From assembly GCF_011317445.1 (NCBI RefSeq), contig NZ_JAAAPL010000004.1:62001-126000 (forward strand): a DNA stretch of 64,000 nucleotides, given 5' to 3'. A program made the translations under genes and the position numbers. Below the pieces are notes generated by a model. It did no database searches. It saw nothing but the letters and a program-made list of their open reading frames with translations, and was not told where the DNA came from. The number at the start of each line of letters is the position of its first letter. Within the stretch, counting starts at the first letter, position 1. Below are positions 56,013 through 64,000 of this stretch, one piece after another. The stretch is from Chelativorans multitrophicus (GTDB taxonomy: Bacteria > Pseudomonadota > Alphaproteobacteria > Rhizobiales > Rhizobiaceae).

Positions 56013-57266
56013 ATGAAAGAACTTGCCGTCAATGGTGGCCCCAGGGCGATAGAGGGCGTATTGCCGAGTTTTCGCGATGCCTCCGGTCGAACCTTTGGTG
56101 CTAAGGAAGCGGAGCATCTGCGGGATGTCATGGAAACCGGCAGGCTGTCGTTCCTCACGGGTCCGAAGACCGCCGAGTTCGAGCGCCGTTGGGCGGAAAA
56201 ATACGGTGTAGATACGGCGGTGGCGGTTTCGAACGGAACCGCAGCGCTTCACGTCGCGGTCACCTATCTGAATCCCGAACCGGGAGACGAGATCATCCTA
56301 TCGCCGATCACAGACGTGGGCACGGTGATCCCGATCATCTACCAGCTGGCCATCCCCGTCTTTGCCGATGTTAATCCGGTGACACAGAACATTGACCCTG
56401 CGTCGATCGAGAAGAATATCACCTCGCGCACGCGGGCAATTATCGTCACGCATGTCTATGGCCATCCCGCCGACATGGATGCGATCATGGCAATCGCGCG
56501 TAAGCATGATCTGTTCGTGATTGAAGATTGCGCTCAAGCACATCTTGCATGTTACAAGGGGAAGCTTTGCGGCAAGATCGGCGATGTTGGATGCTTCAGC
56601 TTTCAGCAATCGAAGCATATGACCACCGGCGACGGCGGCATGGTGATTACCAACGGTGATGGACGCTTCGGCCGGAAACTCAGGCATTGCTCGGACAAGG
56701 GCTGGCCACGCGAGAAGGGCGGCCGCGATCATATTTTCCTCGCAACGAACTATCACATGACGGAACTGCAAGCCGCCGTGGGGCTTGGTCAGCTTGAACA
56801 GCTTGAGCAGTTTGTTGATGCACGGATTAAAGCCGCCGACAGGCTGACGGAGCTGCTTTCGGGCGTCGCGGTGACGCCGGTCCTGCCCATGCGCGATACG
56901 ATCGGCGTGTATTTCTTCTACAGCTTCCGAATCGACCCCGCGAAATTGACGGTCTCGGTACCGGAGCTGATGAAAGCTCTGGTGGCCGAGGGCATCGATG
57001 GATTCATTGGGTATCCTGGCCCCATCCCGCTTTACCGTTATCCCATGATCCGGGAACATAAGACATTCGGAAATTCCGGCTGGCCCTTCACCTTGGAAGG
57101 CGTTCGCAAAGACGACTTCGGATCGCCGCTTTGCCCCGAGGCGGAGAAGGCGTGCAAGGAAACGATTTGCATGTGGTGGACGGATCGCATGGAAGAACGC
57201 CACCTCGTGCAAATTGCTGGCGCGATTGGAAAGGTCATCGCCGCCTATTCCCGTGTTTCGGCCTGA
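56013..57266 (+). CDS. DegT/DnrJ/EryC1/StrS-family aminotransferase
   Basis: 417-residue PLP enzyme. The PLP lysine is Lys201 in FSFQQSKHMTTGDGG, the pyridine-nitrogen aspartate is Asp172 in EDCAQAH, and VSNGTAALH binds phosphate. The family makes or uses amino sugars and aminocyclitols; AHBA synthase and scyllo-inosose aminotransferase are members. Here it lies in what looks like a degradative operon, so it may run in the deaminating direction. The ATG at 56013 is 49 bases after the previous gene. Confidence 0.85.
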   Translation: MKELAVNGGPRAIEGVLPSFRDASGRTFGAKEAEHLRDVMETGRLSFLTGPKTAEFERRWAEKYGVDTAVAVSNGTAALHVAVTYLNPEPGDEIILSPITDVGTVIPIIYQLAIPVFADVNPVTQNIDPASIEKNITSRTRAIIVTHVYGHPADMDAIMAIARKHDLFVIEDCAQAHLACYKGKLCGKIGDVGCFSFQQSKHMTTGDGGMVITNGDGRFGRKLRHCSDKGWPREKGGRDHIFLATNYHMTELQAAVGLGQLEQLEQFVDARIKAADRLTELLSGVAVTPVLPMRDTIGVYFFYSFRIDPAKLTVSVPELMKALVAEGIDGFIGYPGPIPLYRYPMIREHKTFGNSGWPFTLEGVRKDDFGSPLCPEAEKACKETICMWWTDRMEERHLVQIAGAIGKVIAAYSRVSA

Positions 57267-57276
57267 AGGAGCGGAC

Positions 57277-58704
57277 GTGTTCAAGAACTATATTGCCGGC
57301 GAGTGGGTCGAAGCCGAAGGAACGGAGAACATCAACCCGTCCGACACCAGCGATGTCGTTGGCGTGTATTCGCGGGCGACCCGCGAGAATGTGCTCGACG
57401 CAATCTCTGCGGCCAAGGCCGCTTTTGCCAGTTGGTCCCGCTCGGGGCCACTACAGCGCCATTCTGTTCTGCGCAAAGCTGCCGATGAAATCATGGCGCG
57501 CAAGGACGAGCTTGGCTCGCTCCTTGCCAGGGAGGAGGGAAAAACCCTGCCGGAAGCCATCGGCGAGGTTGTCAGGGCATCGCAGATATTCGATTTCTTC
57601 GCCGGCGAAAGCTTAAGGCTAAGCGGTGAGATTATCCCATCGGTTCGCCCGGGAATCGGTGTGGAGATAACGCGGGAGCCCGTGGGCGTGATCGGCATAA
57701 TCACGCCATGGAATTTTCCGATCGCCATCCCCGCATGGAAGATCGCGCCGGCGATCTGCTACGGAAACGCGATCGTCTTCAAGCCGGCCGACCTTGTTCC
57801 CGCCAGTTCCTGGGCCATTGTCGATATATTGCAGAGAGCGGGATTGCCTGCGGGAGTATTGAACCTCGTCATGGGCAAGGGTTCTGTGGTTGGCCAGGCA
57901 ATTCTTGAGAGCCCAGATGTCGCCGCAGTTACGTTTACCGGTTCGACGCAAACCGGCAAGCACGTCGCGGCCGCCTCGATCGAGCACAATCGTCGCTTCC
58001 AACTGGAGATGGGCGGCAAGAACCCTATGGTCGTTCTGGACGATGCCAATCTTTCGATCGCCGTGGAAGCGGCAACCAACTCTGCATTTTTTTCGACTGG
58101 CCAACGTTGCACTGCCTCTTCGCGACTCATCGTGACTGAAGGGATCCACGATCGCTTTGTCGAAGCTATGACACAGCGGCTTAGCTCCCTGGTCGTAGAC
58201 AATGCACTCAAGCCGGGAACGCATATTGGTCCGGTCGTCGACGAAAGCCAGTTACAGCAGGATCTCGACTATATCGAAGTCGGCCAGAAAGAAGGAGCCA
58301 GGCTTCACTTCGGTGGCCGGCGATTGGAGCGCGAGACGAACGGCTTTTATCTCGAGCCAGCGCTGTTCACGGAGGCTTCAAATGATATGCGCATCGCCCG
58401 TGAAGAAATCTTCGGACCTGTGGCGGCGGTTATCCGCGTAAAGGACTATGAGGAGGCGCTAGCCGTCTCCAACGACACGCCCTATGGTCTGTCGGCCGGC
58501 ATCGCGACCCAAAGCCTGAAATTCGCTACGCATTTCAAGCAGAACGCTGAAGCCGGAATGGTCATGGTAAACCTGCCGACCGCCGGAGTCGATTTCCATG
58601 TGCCGTTTGGCGGGAGAAAGAGGTCATCTTACGGGCCAAGGGAGCAAGGCCGCTACGCGGCCGAGTTCTTCACTACTGTAAAGACAAGCTACTCGCTCGC
58701 CTAG
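57277..58704 (+). CDS. NAD(P)-dependent aldehyde dehydrogenase (2-oxoglutarate semialdehyde DH-like)
   Basis: 475 residues. The catalytic cysteine is Cys278 in FFSTGQRCTASSR and the general base Glu244 in LEMGGKNP; IITPWNFPIAIP and the TGSTQTGK cofactor loop are intact. The close pairing with a KDA-dehydratase-like gene points to oxidation of 2-oxoglutarate semialdehyde to 2-oxoglutarate. GTG 57277 follows AAGGAG at 5-base spacing, 10 bases after the aminotransferase stop. Last gene of the operon. Confidence 0.88.
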   Translation: MFKNYIAGEWVEAEGTENINPSDTSDVVGVYSRATRENVLDAISAAKAAFASWSRSGPLQRHSVLRKAADEIMARKDELGSLLAREEGKTLPEAIGEVVRASQIFDFFAGESLRLSGEIIPSVRPGIGVEITREPVGVIGIITPWNFPIAIPAWKIAPAICYGNAIVFKPADLVPASSWAIVDILQRAGLPAGVLNLVMGKGSVVGQAILESPDVAAVTFTGSTQTGKHVAAASIEHNRRFQLEMGGKNPMVVLDDANLSIAVEAATNSAFFSTGQRCTASSRLIVTEGIHDRFVEAMTQRLSSLVVDNALKPGTHIGPVVDESQLQQDLDYIEVGQKEGARLHFGGRRLERETNGFYLEPALFTEASNDMRIAREEIFGPVAAVIRVKDYEEALAVSNDTPYGLSAGIATQSLKFATHFKQNAEAGMVMVNLPTAGVDFHVPFGGRKRSSYGPREQGRYAAEFFTTVKTSYSLA

Positions 58705-59067
58705 GCTTGGCCAGTGAGGCTCGTCGGCATCATAACGGCCGCGCACACAGTGAGGCCGTTATTAATGACTCAGCGCAGCGCTAAAGTGATTGTATGCTCG
58801 CCGCTGGAAATATGAGGGAAATTCTACGTTGTTGGACGACAAATTGAGCGTCTAAGCCCCTGCAGGCAGGAAAAAATGTCTGCAAAGTCCATTTTATCGG
58901 TTTGGCTATTTCGTGTTGAAATGCACACTACTGCCGTTCCTTGCCGCCTTCTTCCGAAATCAAAAAAGATCATTGCCGACAAAAACCAATTGTGATAGCT
59001 TTTTTGGATAAGGAAGCTGAGATACAACCAGCCAGCGGGTTGACGGTACGAGGGGAATGATCACCTC
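58705..59067. other. 363-bp promoter region of the amino-acid ABC operon
   Basis: No gene is seen. It holds the ATTGTATGC motif at 58789 and a possible sigma-70 site (TTGCCG near 58974, 17 bases, TAGCTT), followed by a long untranslated leader and AGGGGA about 11 bases before the ATPase start. No clear terminator for the upstream operon was found. Confidence 0.5.
58789..58797 (+). promoter_or_regulatory. Candidate GntR operator before the ABC operon
   Basis: ATTGTATGC, identical over nine bases to the site before tctC. It lies about 270 bases before the ATPase start, far for a repressor site unless transcription starts well upstream. Confidence 0.28.
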
Positions 59068-59799
59068 ATGGGTGAGAACATCGTTGATTTCAAAGGTGTA
59101 AGGAAGAGCTTTGGAGCGCTTGAGGTCCTTAGGGGCATCGATCTGCGATTGGAAGCGGGCGAGGTCGTCGCGCTCATTGGTCGCAGCGGTTCCGGTAAGA
59201 GCACGGCGCTGCGATGCGTAAATGGCCTTGAGCAGATTAATGCGGGGCAACTGACAGTCTGCGGGCATCATCTTCATGTGCCTGAAGTTGACCTGCGCGC
59301 CTTGCGTCGAGAGGTCGGGATTGTTTTTCAGGGCTACAATCTTTTTCCCCACCTCACTGTCGCACAGAACGTGATGCTTGCTCCGCGCAAGGTTAAGAAG
59401 ATCGGGCTCGGTGAAGCGCGTGATCTTGCAGGCGAAGTGCTGGCGCAAGTGGGTCTTTCGGAGAAACTCGATTCTTATCCGAACCAACTCTCGGGTGGGC
59501 AACAACAGCGGGTAGCAATTGCAAGGTCGCTTGCGATGCGGCCTCGCCTAATGCTTTTCGATGAGGTGACTTCGGCGCTGGACCCGGAGCTGACCGGCGA
59601 AGTTCTAAAGACGATTGAGAGGCTGGCTTGTGACGGGATGACCATGCTGATCGTTACCCACGAAATGGCCTTCGCAAGCTCTGTGGCAACCAGCATCGTC
59701 TTCATGCACCAGGGCACTGTGTGGGAGCGCGGATCGCGCAACCTCCTGTCGCAGGCAGCGACACCTGAACTCAGGCAGTTCATAGGAAACGGGTTGTAG
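59068..59799 (+). CDS. Polar amino-acid ABC transporter ATPase
   Basis: 243 residues, HisP/GlnQ type: Walker A GRSGSGKSTALR, Q-loop FQGYNLFPHLTV, signature LSGGQQQRVAIARSL and Walker B LMLFDEVTSALDPE. It powers the importer formed with the next three genes. AGGGGAA is about 11 bases ahead of the ATG. Confidence 0.94.
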   Translation: MGENIVDFKGVRKSFGALEVLRGIDLRLEAGEVVALIGRSGSGKSTALRCVNGLEQINAGQLTVCGHHLHVPEVDLRALRREVGIVFQGYNLFPHLTVAQNVMLAPRKVKKIGLGEARDLAGEVLAQVGLSEKLDSYPNQLSGGQQQRVAIARSLAMRPRLMLFDEVTSALDPELTGEVLKTIERLACDGMTMLIVTHEMAFASSVATSIVFMHQGTVWERGSRNLLSQAATPELRQFIGNGL

Positions 59800-59880
59800 C
59801 ATCCCAATGTTCTGAACTCTTTCCCCCTGATCTCTCCTCCCTGAGCGTCTGCCGACCGCGCAATGGACAGGTAAAGCACG

Positions 59881-60585
59881 ATGTATTTCATGCAATTTGG
59901 ATGGCTATGGCAGAACTACGACACCCTCCTTTATGGGGCGTTGACGACCATTCTGCTTACAATCGGAGCCTGTGCCGCAGGGAGTGCGATTGGAATCATC
60001 GTTGGTCTTTGCAGGCATAGGGGAAACCTCCTGCTGAGGACATGCGGCGCAGCATATGTCGAGGCCATCAGAAACACGCCGCTCCTCGTCCAGGCATTCA
60101 TTATCTATTTTGGTCTATCGAGCGTTGGCTTTCGGCTTGATCCGCTGCCGGCCGCCCTGGTTGCGCTGGTGATTAACTGCGGCGCGTATTCGGCAGAGAT
60201 ATTTAGGGCCGGCTTCCAATCTATCCCGCCCGCCCAGAAGGAAGCCGCCGAGAGCCTCGCCCTCTCGAAGATCCAGACCTTCGTCTATGTAATACTGCCT
60301 CAGGCGCTCAGGAACATTTGGGTTCCGCTGAGCGGCCAGTTCATCCTGATCATGCTGGCGTCGAGCATCGTCTCACAGATTTCGGCCGAGGAGCTGACGG
60401 CCGCCGCAAGCCAGATCCAATCCCAGACGTTCCGAAGCTTCGAGGTCTACGTTGTTCTGGCAGCCCTGTATCTAGCCCTGTCTATTGTCCTGAAGACTGT
60501 GCTCGTTCGCATGGGAATCTTCTTTTTCCCTGAACAGCGGATTTTGCGCAGATCGGCCAAGCGCGCGCGATCCAGAGGCCGCTAA
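59881..60585 (+). CDS. Polar amino-acid ABC permease 1
   Basis: 234 residues, HisM/GlnP family, about five transmembrane helices. EAIRNTPLLVQAFIIYFGL and the EAA loop EAAESLALSKIQTFVYVILPQALRN (partly shown) are typical. A second start at 59890 is possible. It abuts the next permease with a TAATG junction. Confidence 0.93.
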   Translation: MYFMQFGWLWQNYDTLLYGALTTILLTIGACAAGSAIGIIVGLCRHRGNLLLRTCGAAYVEAIRNTPLLVQAFIIYFGLSSVGFRLDPLPAALVALVINCGAYSAEIFRAGFQSIPPAQKEAAESLALSKIQTFVYVILPQALRNIWVPLSGQFILIMLASSIVSQISAEELTAAASQIQSQTFRSFEVYVVLAALYLALSIVLKTVLVRMGIFFFPEQRILRRSAKRARSRGR

Positions 60586-61226
60586 TGCGAGAGTTTTCCT
60601 ACAACGACATTTACTTTCTGCTCGACGCCACCCAATACACAGTGTGGCTGTCGCTGGCATCTCTTGTTCTCGGTAGTGTTGTCGGTATAGGCATTTGCCT
60701 GCTGAGACTGAGCAATTCCAAGCTGATCGGGGCAATCGCGGCCACGATTGTCGCCATTGGGCAAGGCGTGCCGCCGCTCGTTCTTCTGTTCCTCGCCTAT
60801 TTCGGGCTGGCTTTCGCGGGCATCGTCGTCAGCCCGTTCATGGCCTCCTGCATCGCATTGAGCTTTTTTGCAGCCGTGTATCTGGGGGAAATTTGGCGTA
60901 GCGCGATTCAGTCGATACCGATCGCCCAATGGGAGGCGTCCGAGTCCCTATCCCTGTCTTGGGCGCAGCAGATGATCTATGTGATCGTCCCGCAGGCCAT
61001 ACGCCTTGCCACACCTTCGAGCGTCGGCTTCATTGTCCAGCTCGTCAAGAACACGTCGCTGGCGTCGATTGTCGGCTTGGTCGAGCTAACGCGCGCTGGC
61101 CAGCTCGTAAACAATGCAACGTTTCAAGCTTTTCAAGTCTTCTTGACCGTCGCCATCATATATTTTTGCATTTGCTATCCAATCTCATTGATTAGCCGAT
61201 TTCTCGAGAAGAAAACCGCACATTAG
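60585..61226 (+). CDS. Polar amino-acid ABC permease 2
   Basis: 213 residues, same family, with GQGVPPLVLLFLAYFGLAF and the EAA loop EASESLSLSWAQQMIYVIVP. Its ATG shares one base with the previous stop codon, so the two permeases are translationally coupled and form a heterodimer. Confidence 0.93.
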   Translation: MREFSYNDIYFLLDATQYTVWLSLASLVLGSVVGIGICLLRLSNSKLIGAIAATIVAIGQGVPPLVLLFLAYFGLAFAGIVVSPFMASCIALSFFAAVYLGEIWRSAIQSIPIAQWEASESLSLSWAQQMIYVIVPQAIRLATPSSVGFIVQLVKNTSLASIVGLVELTRAGQLVNNATFQAFQVFLTVAIIYFCICYPISLISRFLEKKTAH

Positions 61227-61257
61227 CAATTGAAGAACCATGAAGAAGGGAACAACA

Positions 61258-62040
61258 ATGAAACAACTGCTCTGCACATTCATGCTTGCCGTTGCGGCAC
61301 TTGTCGGAAGCGCCCCATTGGCTGCCGCACAGACTTTGGAGGCCATCGAATCCCGCGGCAAGGTGCTGATCGCGATAGACACCGCGGTGCCGCCATACGG
61401 CATGCTCGACGAAAACATGCAGCCGGTGGGATACGATGTCGACATGGCGAAGATGATCGCTCAAGATCTCGGCGTCGAACTTGAGATCGTTCCGGTCACC
61501 GGCCCAAACCGAATTGCCTATCTCGAAAGCAATCGGGCAGATATGGTGATTTCCACTTTCGGCGTGACTCCGGAGCGCGCAAAGACAGTTAACTTCACCA
61601 TACCTTACGGCGCAAATCAGATTTGGATCTTTGGGCAAAAAGGCGAGGCTGCCTCCTCCATTGCTGATTTGTCCGGGAAGCCGGTGGCTGTCGTTCGAGG
61701 CTCGATTCAGGACAATGTTGTCACCCGAATGCTGCCTGATGCAGTGATCCGCAGATATGAGGATGATGCGACCGCCGCGACAGCATTCCTGTCAGGACAG
61801 GTACCGTTTATCGCCACAGGCACGCTTATTGGCGACAAACTCGTCGCGCGGGACACCGAGAATTACGAGCGCAAACTTCTGCTTGGGCTAAATCCCTATT
61901 CCATCGGGCTTCGAAAGGGCGATCTGGAGTTCCTCCACCTGATCAATACCTTCATCTATTCTTATCGGCTGGGCGGCCAGTTAAATGAGCTGAGCAAAAA
62001 GTGGATCGGCGCAGAGTTGGGGAACCTACAGTCCTTCTAA
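61258..62040 (+). CDS. Polar amino-acid ABC substrate-binding protein
   Basis: 260 residues: signal peptide (FMLAVAALVGSAPLAAAQ) then SBP_bac_3 domain (GKVLIAIDTAVPPYGML, YDVDMAKMIAQDLGVELE, ADMVISTFGVTPERAKTVNFT partly shown). The aspartate after ID (about residue 45) and the arginine in TPERAK are the usual alpha-amino/carboxylate contacts, implying an amino-acid-like ligand. The ATG at 61258 has AAGGGAA ahead; an upstream in-frame ATG at 61240 is less likely. Confidence 0.92.
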   Translation: MKQLLCTFMLAVAALVGSAPLAAAQTLEAIESRGKVLIAIDTAVPPYGMLDENMQPVGYDVDMAKMIAQDLGVELEIVPVTGPNRIAYLESNRADMVISTFGVTPERAKTVNFTIPYGANQIWIFGQKGEAASSIADLSGKPVAVVRGSIQDNVVTRMLPDAVIRRYEDDATAATAFLSGQVPFIATGTLIGDKLVARDTENYERKLLLGLNPYSIGLRKGDLEFLHLINTFIYSYRLGGQLNELSKKWIGAELGNLQSF

Positions 62041-62059
62041 AGCAGCCTCAAAGAATATC

Positions 62060-62104
62060 GGGGAGATATGAGCCAAGGAATGACTCATCCGCTCGTATCT
62101 CCCC
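62060..62104 (+). terminator. Long hairpin between binding protein and M81 gene
   Basis: GGGGAGATATGAG (62060-62072) pairs with CTCGTATCTCCCC (62092-62104), 13 bp with one G-T pair and a 19-base loop. No T-run follows, so it is more likely an mRNA 3' stabiliser raising binding-protein levels, or a partial terminator, than a full stop before the M81 gene. Confidence 0.6.
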
Positions 62105-62153
62105 ATTACTAAACAGGGAAGGCCGGGAGCCCTCCCTCGATTGGGAAAAGTAA

Positions 62154-63638
62154 ATGGCTCAGCGTTCAATCCTCGTCGGCCAGATTTGGCACGAGGGGCA
62201 TTCATTCAATCCGATCCTGACGCGCGAAAAGGATTTCCTCTTCCTGCGGGGAGAAGCCGTCCTTGAGGAAGCCCGAGCTTCGTCGACGGCATTGAGCGGT
62301 ATTGTAAAGACCGCTGAAGCTCTCGGATATCGCTGCGTACCTTCGATCAGCGCCCGTGCGCGTCCGGGCGGAGCTATCGAACAGAAGGTGTTCGATAACA
62401 TTGTTGACGAATTCGTCCAGGCGGCGCGGATGCAAGACTTTGACGCGATCTGTCTTGACCTTCACGGTGCGACACTCGCGGAGCACACACTCGACACGGA
62501 AGGGTATCTGCTGTCGCGGCTCCGGGAGGTTGTCGGCAACGACATCATGATCTCGCTTGCTCTCGACCTGCATGCCTACCTGACACCCCAAATGGTGGAG
62601 CAGGCGACGATCATAACGAGCTTCCGCACGACTCCTCACGCGGATATCGAGGAAACGGGCGTCCGGGCCATGACGCTGCTTGACAGCCTGTCCAATGAAA
62701 CGCGGCCTCCGCGTGCGATATATTCGCTGATTCCTTTTCTCACCAGAGGTAACGACGAGACGTGGTCGGGGCCACTCGCCGAGATCGGCGCGGCGGCGGA
62801 TAGGTGGCGCGCGCGTTCCGATGTCGTCGACCTGTCAATCTTCAACGTCCATCCTTTTCTCGACGTGCCGGGATACGGGCAGGTCGTTCTCGCCTATGAC
62901 AACGGAAGTGGGGCGGCCATTGATGCGTGCAGGGATCTGAGCGACATGCTCTGGAAGGCACGCGACGAATTCCAAGAGCAGCTCATGTCTGTCGACAAGG
63001 CGTTGGAAATTGCACGCACTTCGCGGCAACTGCTCGCTCTCGGGGACCAGGGCGATCGCGTCATGGGCGCTGGCCCCGGCGATTCACCCGAGATCGCGCG
63101 CGTGGCCCTCGAACATTTTCCGGGCCTAAAAGTCGCTGTTCCAGTGTATGATCCGCAGGCGGTCAGAACAGCACGGGAAGCGGGAGAGAACGCTACGGTC
63201 CGCATGGCCGTCGGAGGCGCTTTCACCCATTCGGTCGCACCGCTCGAACGCGACTGGACCGTCCGGAAACTTTGCCGCGCGCGTTTTACGAATATCGGGC
63301 CTTATATGGCGGGAACGGAAGCGGATTTTGGCGATGCCGCTGTGCTGACCTGTGATGCTGTCACGGTAATTGTCACAACTATGGCTCCCAACGTGCATGA
63401 TCCTGCCTTTTACGAGGCGGTGGGTGTTCCGCTGGCCAGCCAGCAGGCGGTAGTCGCCAGAGCAGCCAACCACTACAAGCTCTCCTTCGCCGATATCGCT
63501 CGAACGATTACAGTCGATACTCCCGGCCTCACAGCCTTTAAGCCGCATCAGTTCCCTTTTACCCAGGCGAGGCCCTTCTACCCGCTCGACATCGTCCAGT
63601 GGTCGTTTGCTCCTCTTGAGTGCAACAAGGTGGGCTAG
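62154..63638 (+). CDS. M81-family metallopeptidase (MlrC-like)
   Basis: 494 residues of the MlrC/DUF1485 family, named for the zinc enzyme of the microcystin degradation pathway. Likely metal-site motifs are CLDLHGATLAEH, SLDLHAYLTPQM and TTPHADIEETG; the C-terminal domain (about 300-490) has GDSPEIARVALEH. Most relatives are not microcystinases and sit with small-molecule transporters, as here behind an amino-acid ABC importer. It probably hydrolyses an amide or peptide bond in the imported compound. Confidence 0.87.
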   Translation: MAQRSILVGQIWHEGHSFNPILTREKDFLFLRGEAVLEEARASSTALSGIVKTAEALGYRCVPSISARARPGGAIEQKVFDNIVDEFVQAARMQDFDAICLDLHGATLAEHTLDTEGYLLSRLREVVGNDIMISLALDLHAYLTPQMVEQATIITSFRTTPHADIEETGVRAMTLLDSLSNETRPPRAIYSLIPFLTRGNDETWSGPLAEIGAAADRWRARSDVVDLSIFNVHPFLDVPGYGQVVLAYDNGSGAAIDACRDLSDMLWKARDEFQEQLMSVDKALEIARTSRQLLALGDQGDRVMGAGPGDSPEIARVALEHFPGLKVAVPVYDPQAVRTAREAGENATVRMAVGGAFTHSVAPLERDWTVRKLCRARFTNIGPYMAGTEADFGDAAVLTCDAVTVIVTTMAPNVHDPAFYEAVGVPLASQQAVVARAANHYKLSFADIARTITVDTPGLTAFKPHQFPFTQARPFYPLDIVQWSFAPLECNKVG

Positions 63639-63682
63639 AGGGGAGCAGCCAACAAAGCGCCTCCAAATACGGAAGGAGATTC

Positions 63683-63730
63683 ATGAGATTTTCCGAGGCC
63701 GGCCGCCGCGAGTGGGTCATGGCGCTTTGA
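63683..63730 (+). pseudogene. Possible decayed gene start
   Basis: A strong ribosome site (GGAAGGAGA) precedes an ATG that opens only 15 codons (MRFSEAGRREWVMAL). The TGA overlaps another ATG with 17 further codons. The pattern suggests a gene truncated by mutation or deletion after the M81 gene; it could also be chance. The rest of 63731-63931 shows no gene. Confidence 0.25.
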
Positions 63731-63931
63731 TGGATATGACTTTGGAGGAGCCTCTCCAGTCTCCGCCCTTTGGCCTATCGTGACGAGCTAACCGGCAGCT
63801 TGAAGAATTCAGACCGCTGAGACGGCGAGGAAGCATCAACCCACCGAGGGTGCACGGAGGGGCGCTTCACGCGTCCTTCGTGTCGCTCGGCGCCTATTGC
63901 CACTAAAAAGCTTATGAAATCAGATAGGAAC

Positions 63932-64000
63932 TGGCGGAGAGAGAGGGATTCGAACCCTCGATACGGTTTCCCGTATACACGCGTTCCAGGCGTGCGCCTT
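63932..64000 (-). tRNA. tRNA-Ser (anticodon GGA), cut by the window edge
   Basis: Read on the minus strand: anticodon stem CACGC/GCGTG around CTGGAAC (anticodon GGA), a long variable arm (TATACGGGAAACCGTAT), T arm GAGGG-TTCGAAT-CCCTC, acceptor 3' strand TCTCTCC, discriminator G and encoded CCA ending at 63932. The 5' acceptor strand and most of the D arm lie beyond 64000. Confidence 0.93.

Noticed and set aside
41672-64000. Integrative element bounded by tRNA-Leu and tRNA-Ser
   Set aside because: No integrase, insertion sequence or direct repeat of either tRNA 3' end was found inside the window, and the 42-47 kb genes look like ordinary core genes.

Overview
The window is a high-GC alphaproteobacterial chromosome segment, most likely order Rhizobiales (Phyllobacteriaceae-like). 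The evidence is gene order: miaB-phoH-ybeY-corC-XRE-metK-trmB, then rimP-nusA-ylxR-infB-rbfA-truB, rpsO-pnp, and a fabI-fabB-fabA cluster divergent from irr. An OpgC-type protein, a Lrp-controlled arginase/ornithine cyclodeaminase pair and an sRNA candidate beside polA also fit that order. All assignments come from reading the sequence and from memory of families; no database search was run.

Layout. 1-23 kb is a conserved core: tRNA modification and rRNA maturation (miaB fragment, phoH-like, ybeY), corC, metK, trmB, the rimP-nusA-infB translation operon, truB, an orphan HWE-type histidine kinase, rpsO, pnp, an rRNA methyltransferase-like gene and unsaturated fatty acid synthesis with irr. The lnt gene expected between corC and the XRE regulator is absent and replaced by about 600 bp with no credible gene. 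23-37 kb holds housekeeping and envelope genes: SH3 proteins, a 2-hydroxyacid dehydrogenase, a FloR/CmlA-like exporter, polA, a probable alpha-r7-type sRNA, gnd, a Fur/Mur regulator, a lyxose isomerase-like gene, NlpC/P60, MarR-like, leucyl aminopeptidase and a TPR lipoprotein. 37-42 kb is a spermidine/putrescine-type ABC importer followed by tRNA-Leu(CAG).

42-47 kb contains a D/R-rich SH3 protein, an RlpA-like protein, an OpgC membrane protein preceded by a highly structured leader RNA, and ocd-rocF divergent from an Lrp regulator. 47-64 kb is an accessory catabolic region. It has a tripartite tricarboxylate-type transporter with an Ldh-family oxidoreductase; a two-winged-helix GntR regulator cotranscribed with a UxaA/GarD-family dehydratase; and a divergent operon of a KDA-dehydratase-like enzyme, a shikimate-dehydrogenase-like enzyme, a DegT aminotransferase and an aldehyde dehydrogenase. 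It ends with a polar-amino-acid ABC importer plus an M81 (MlrC-like) metallopeptidase. A short motif (ATTGTATGC or ATTGTGCGC) lies in three of the control regions, so one regulon is plausible. The likely end product is 2-oxoglutarate; the imported substrate is unknown. The window ends inside a tRNA-Ser(GGA) gene.

The strongest candidates for undescribed biology are the accessory catabolic system, the three-way-junction leader RNA in front of opgC, and the rimP leader, where a 24-codon reading frame runs through a terminator hairpin.
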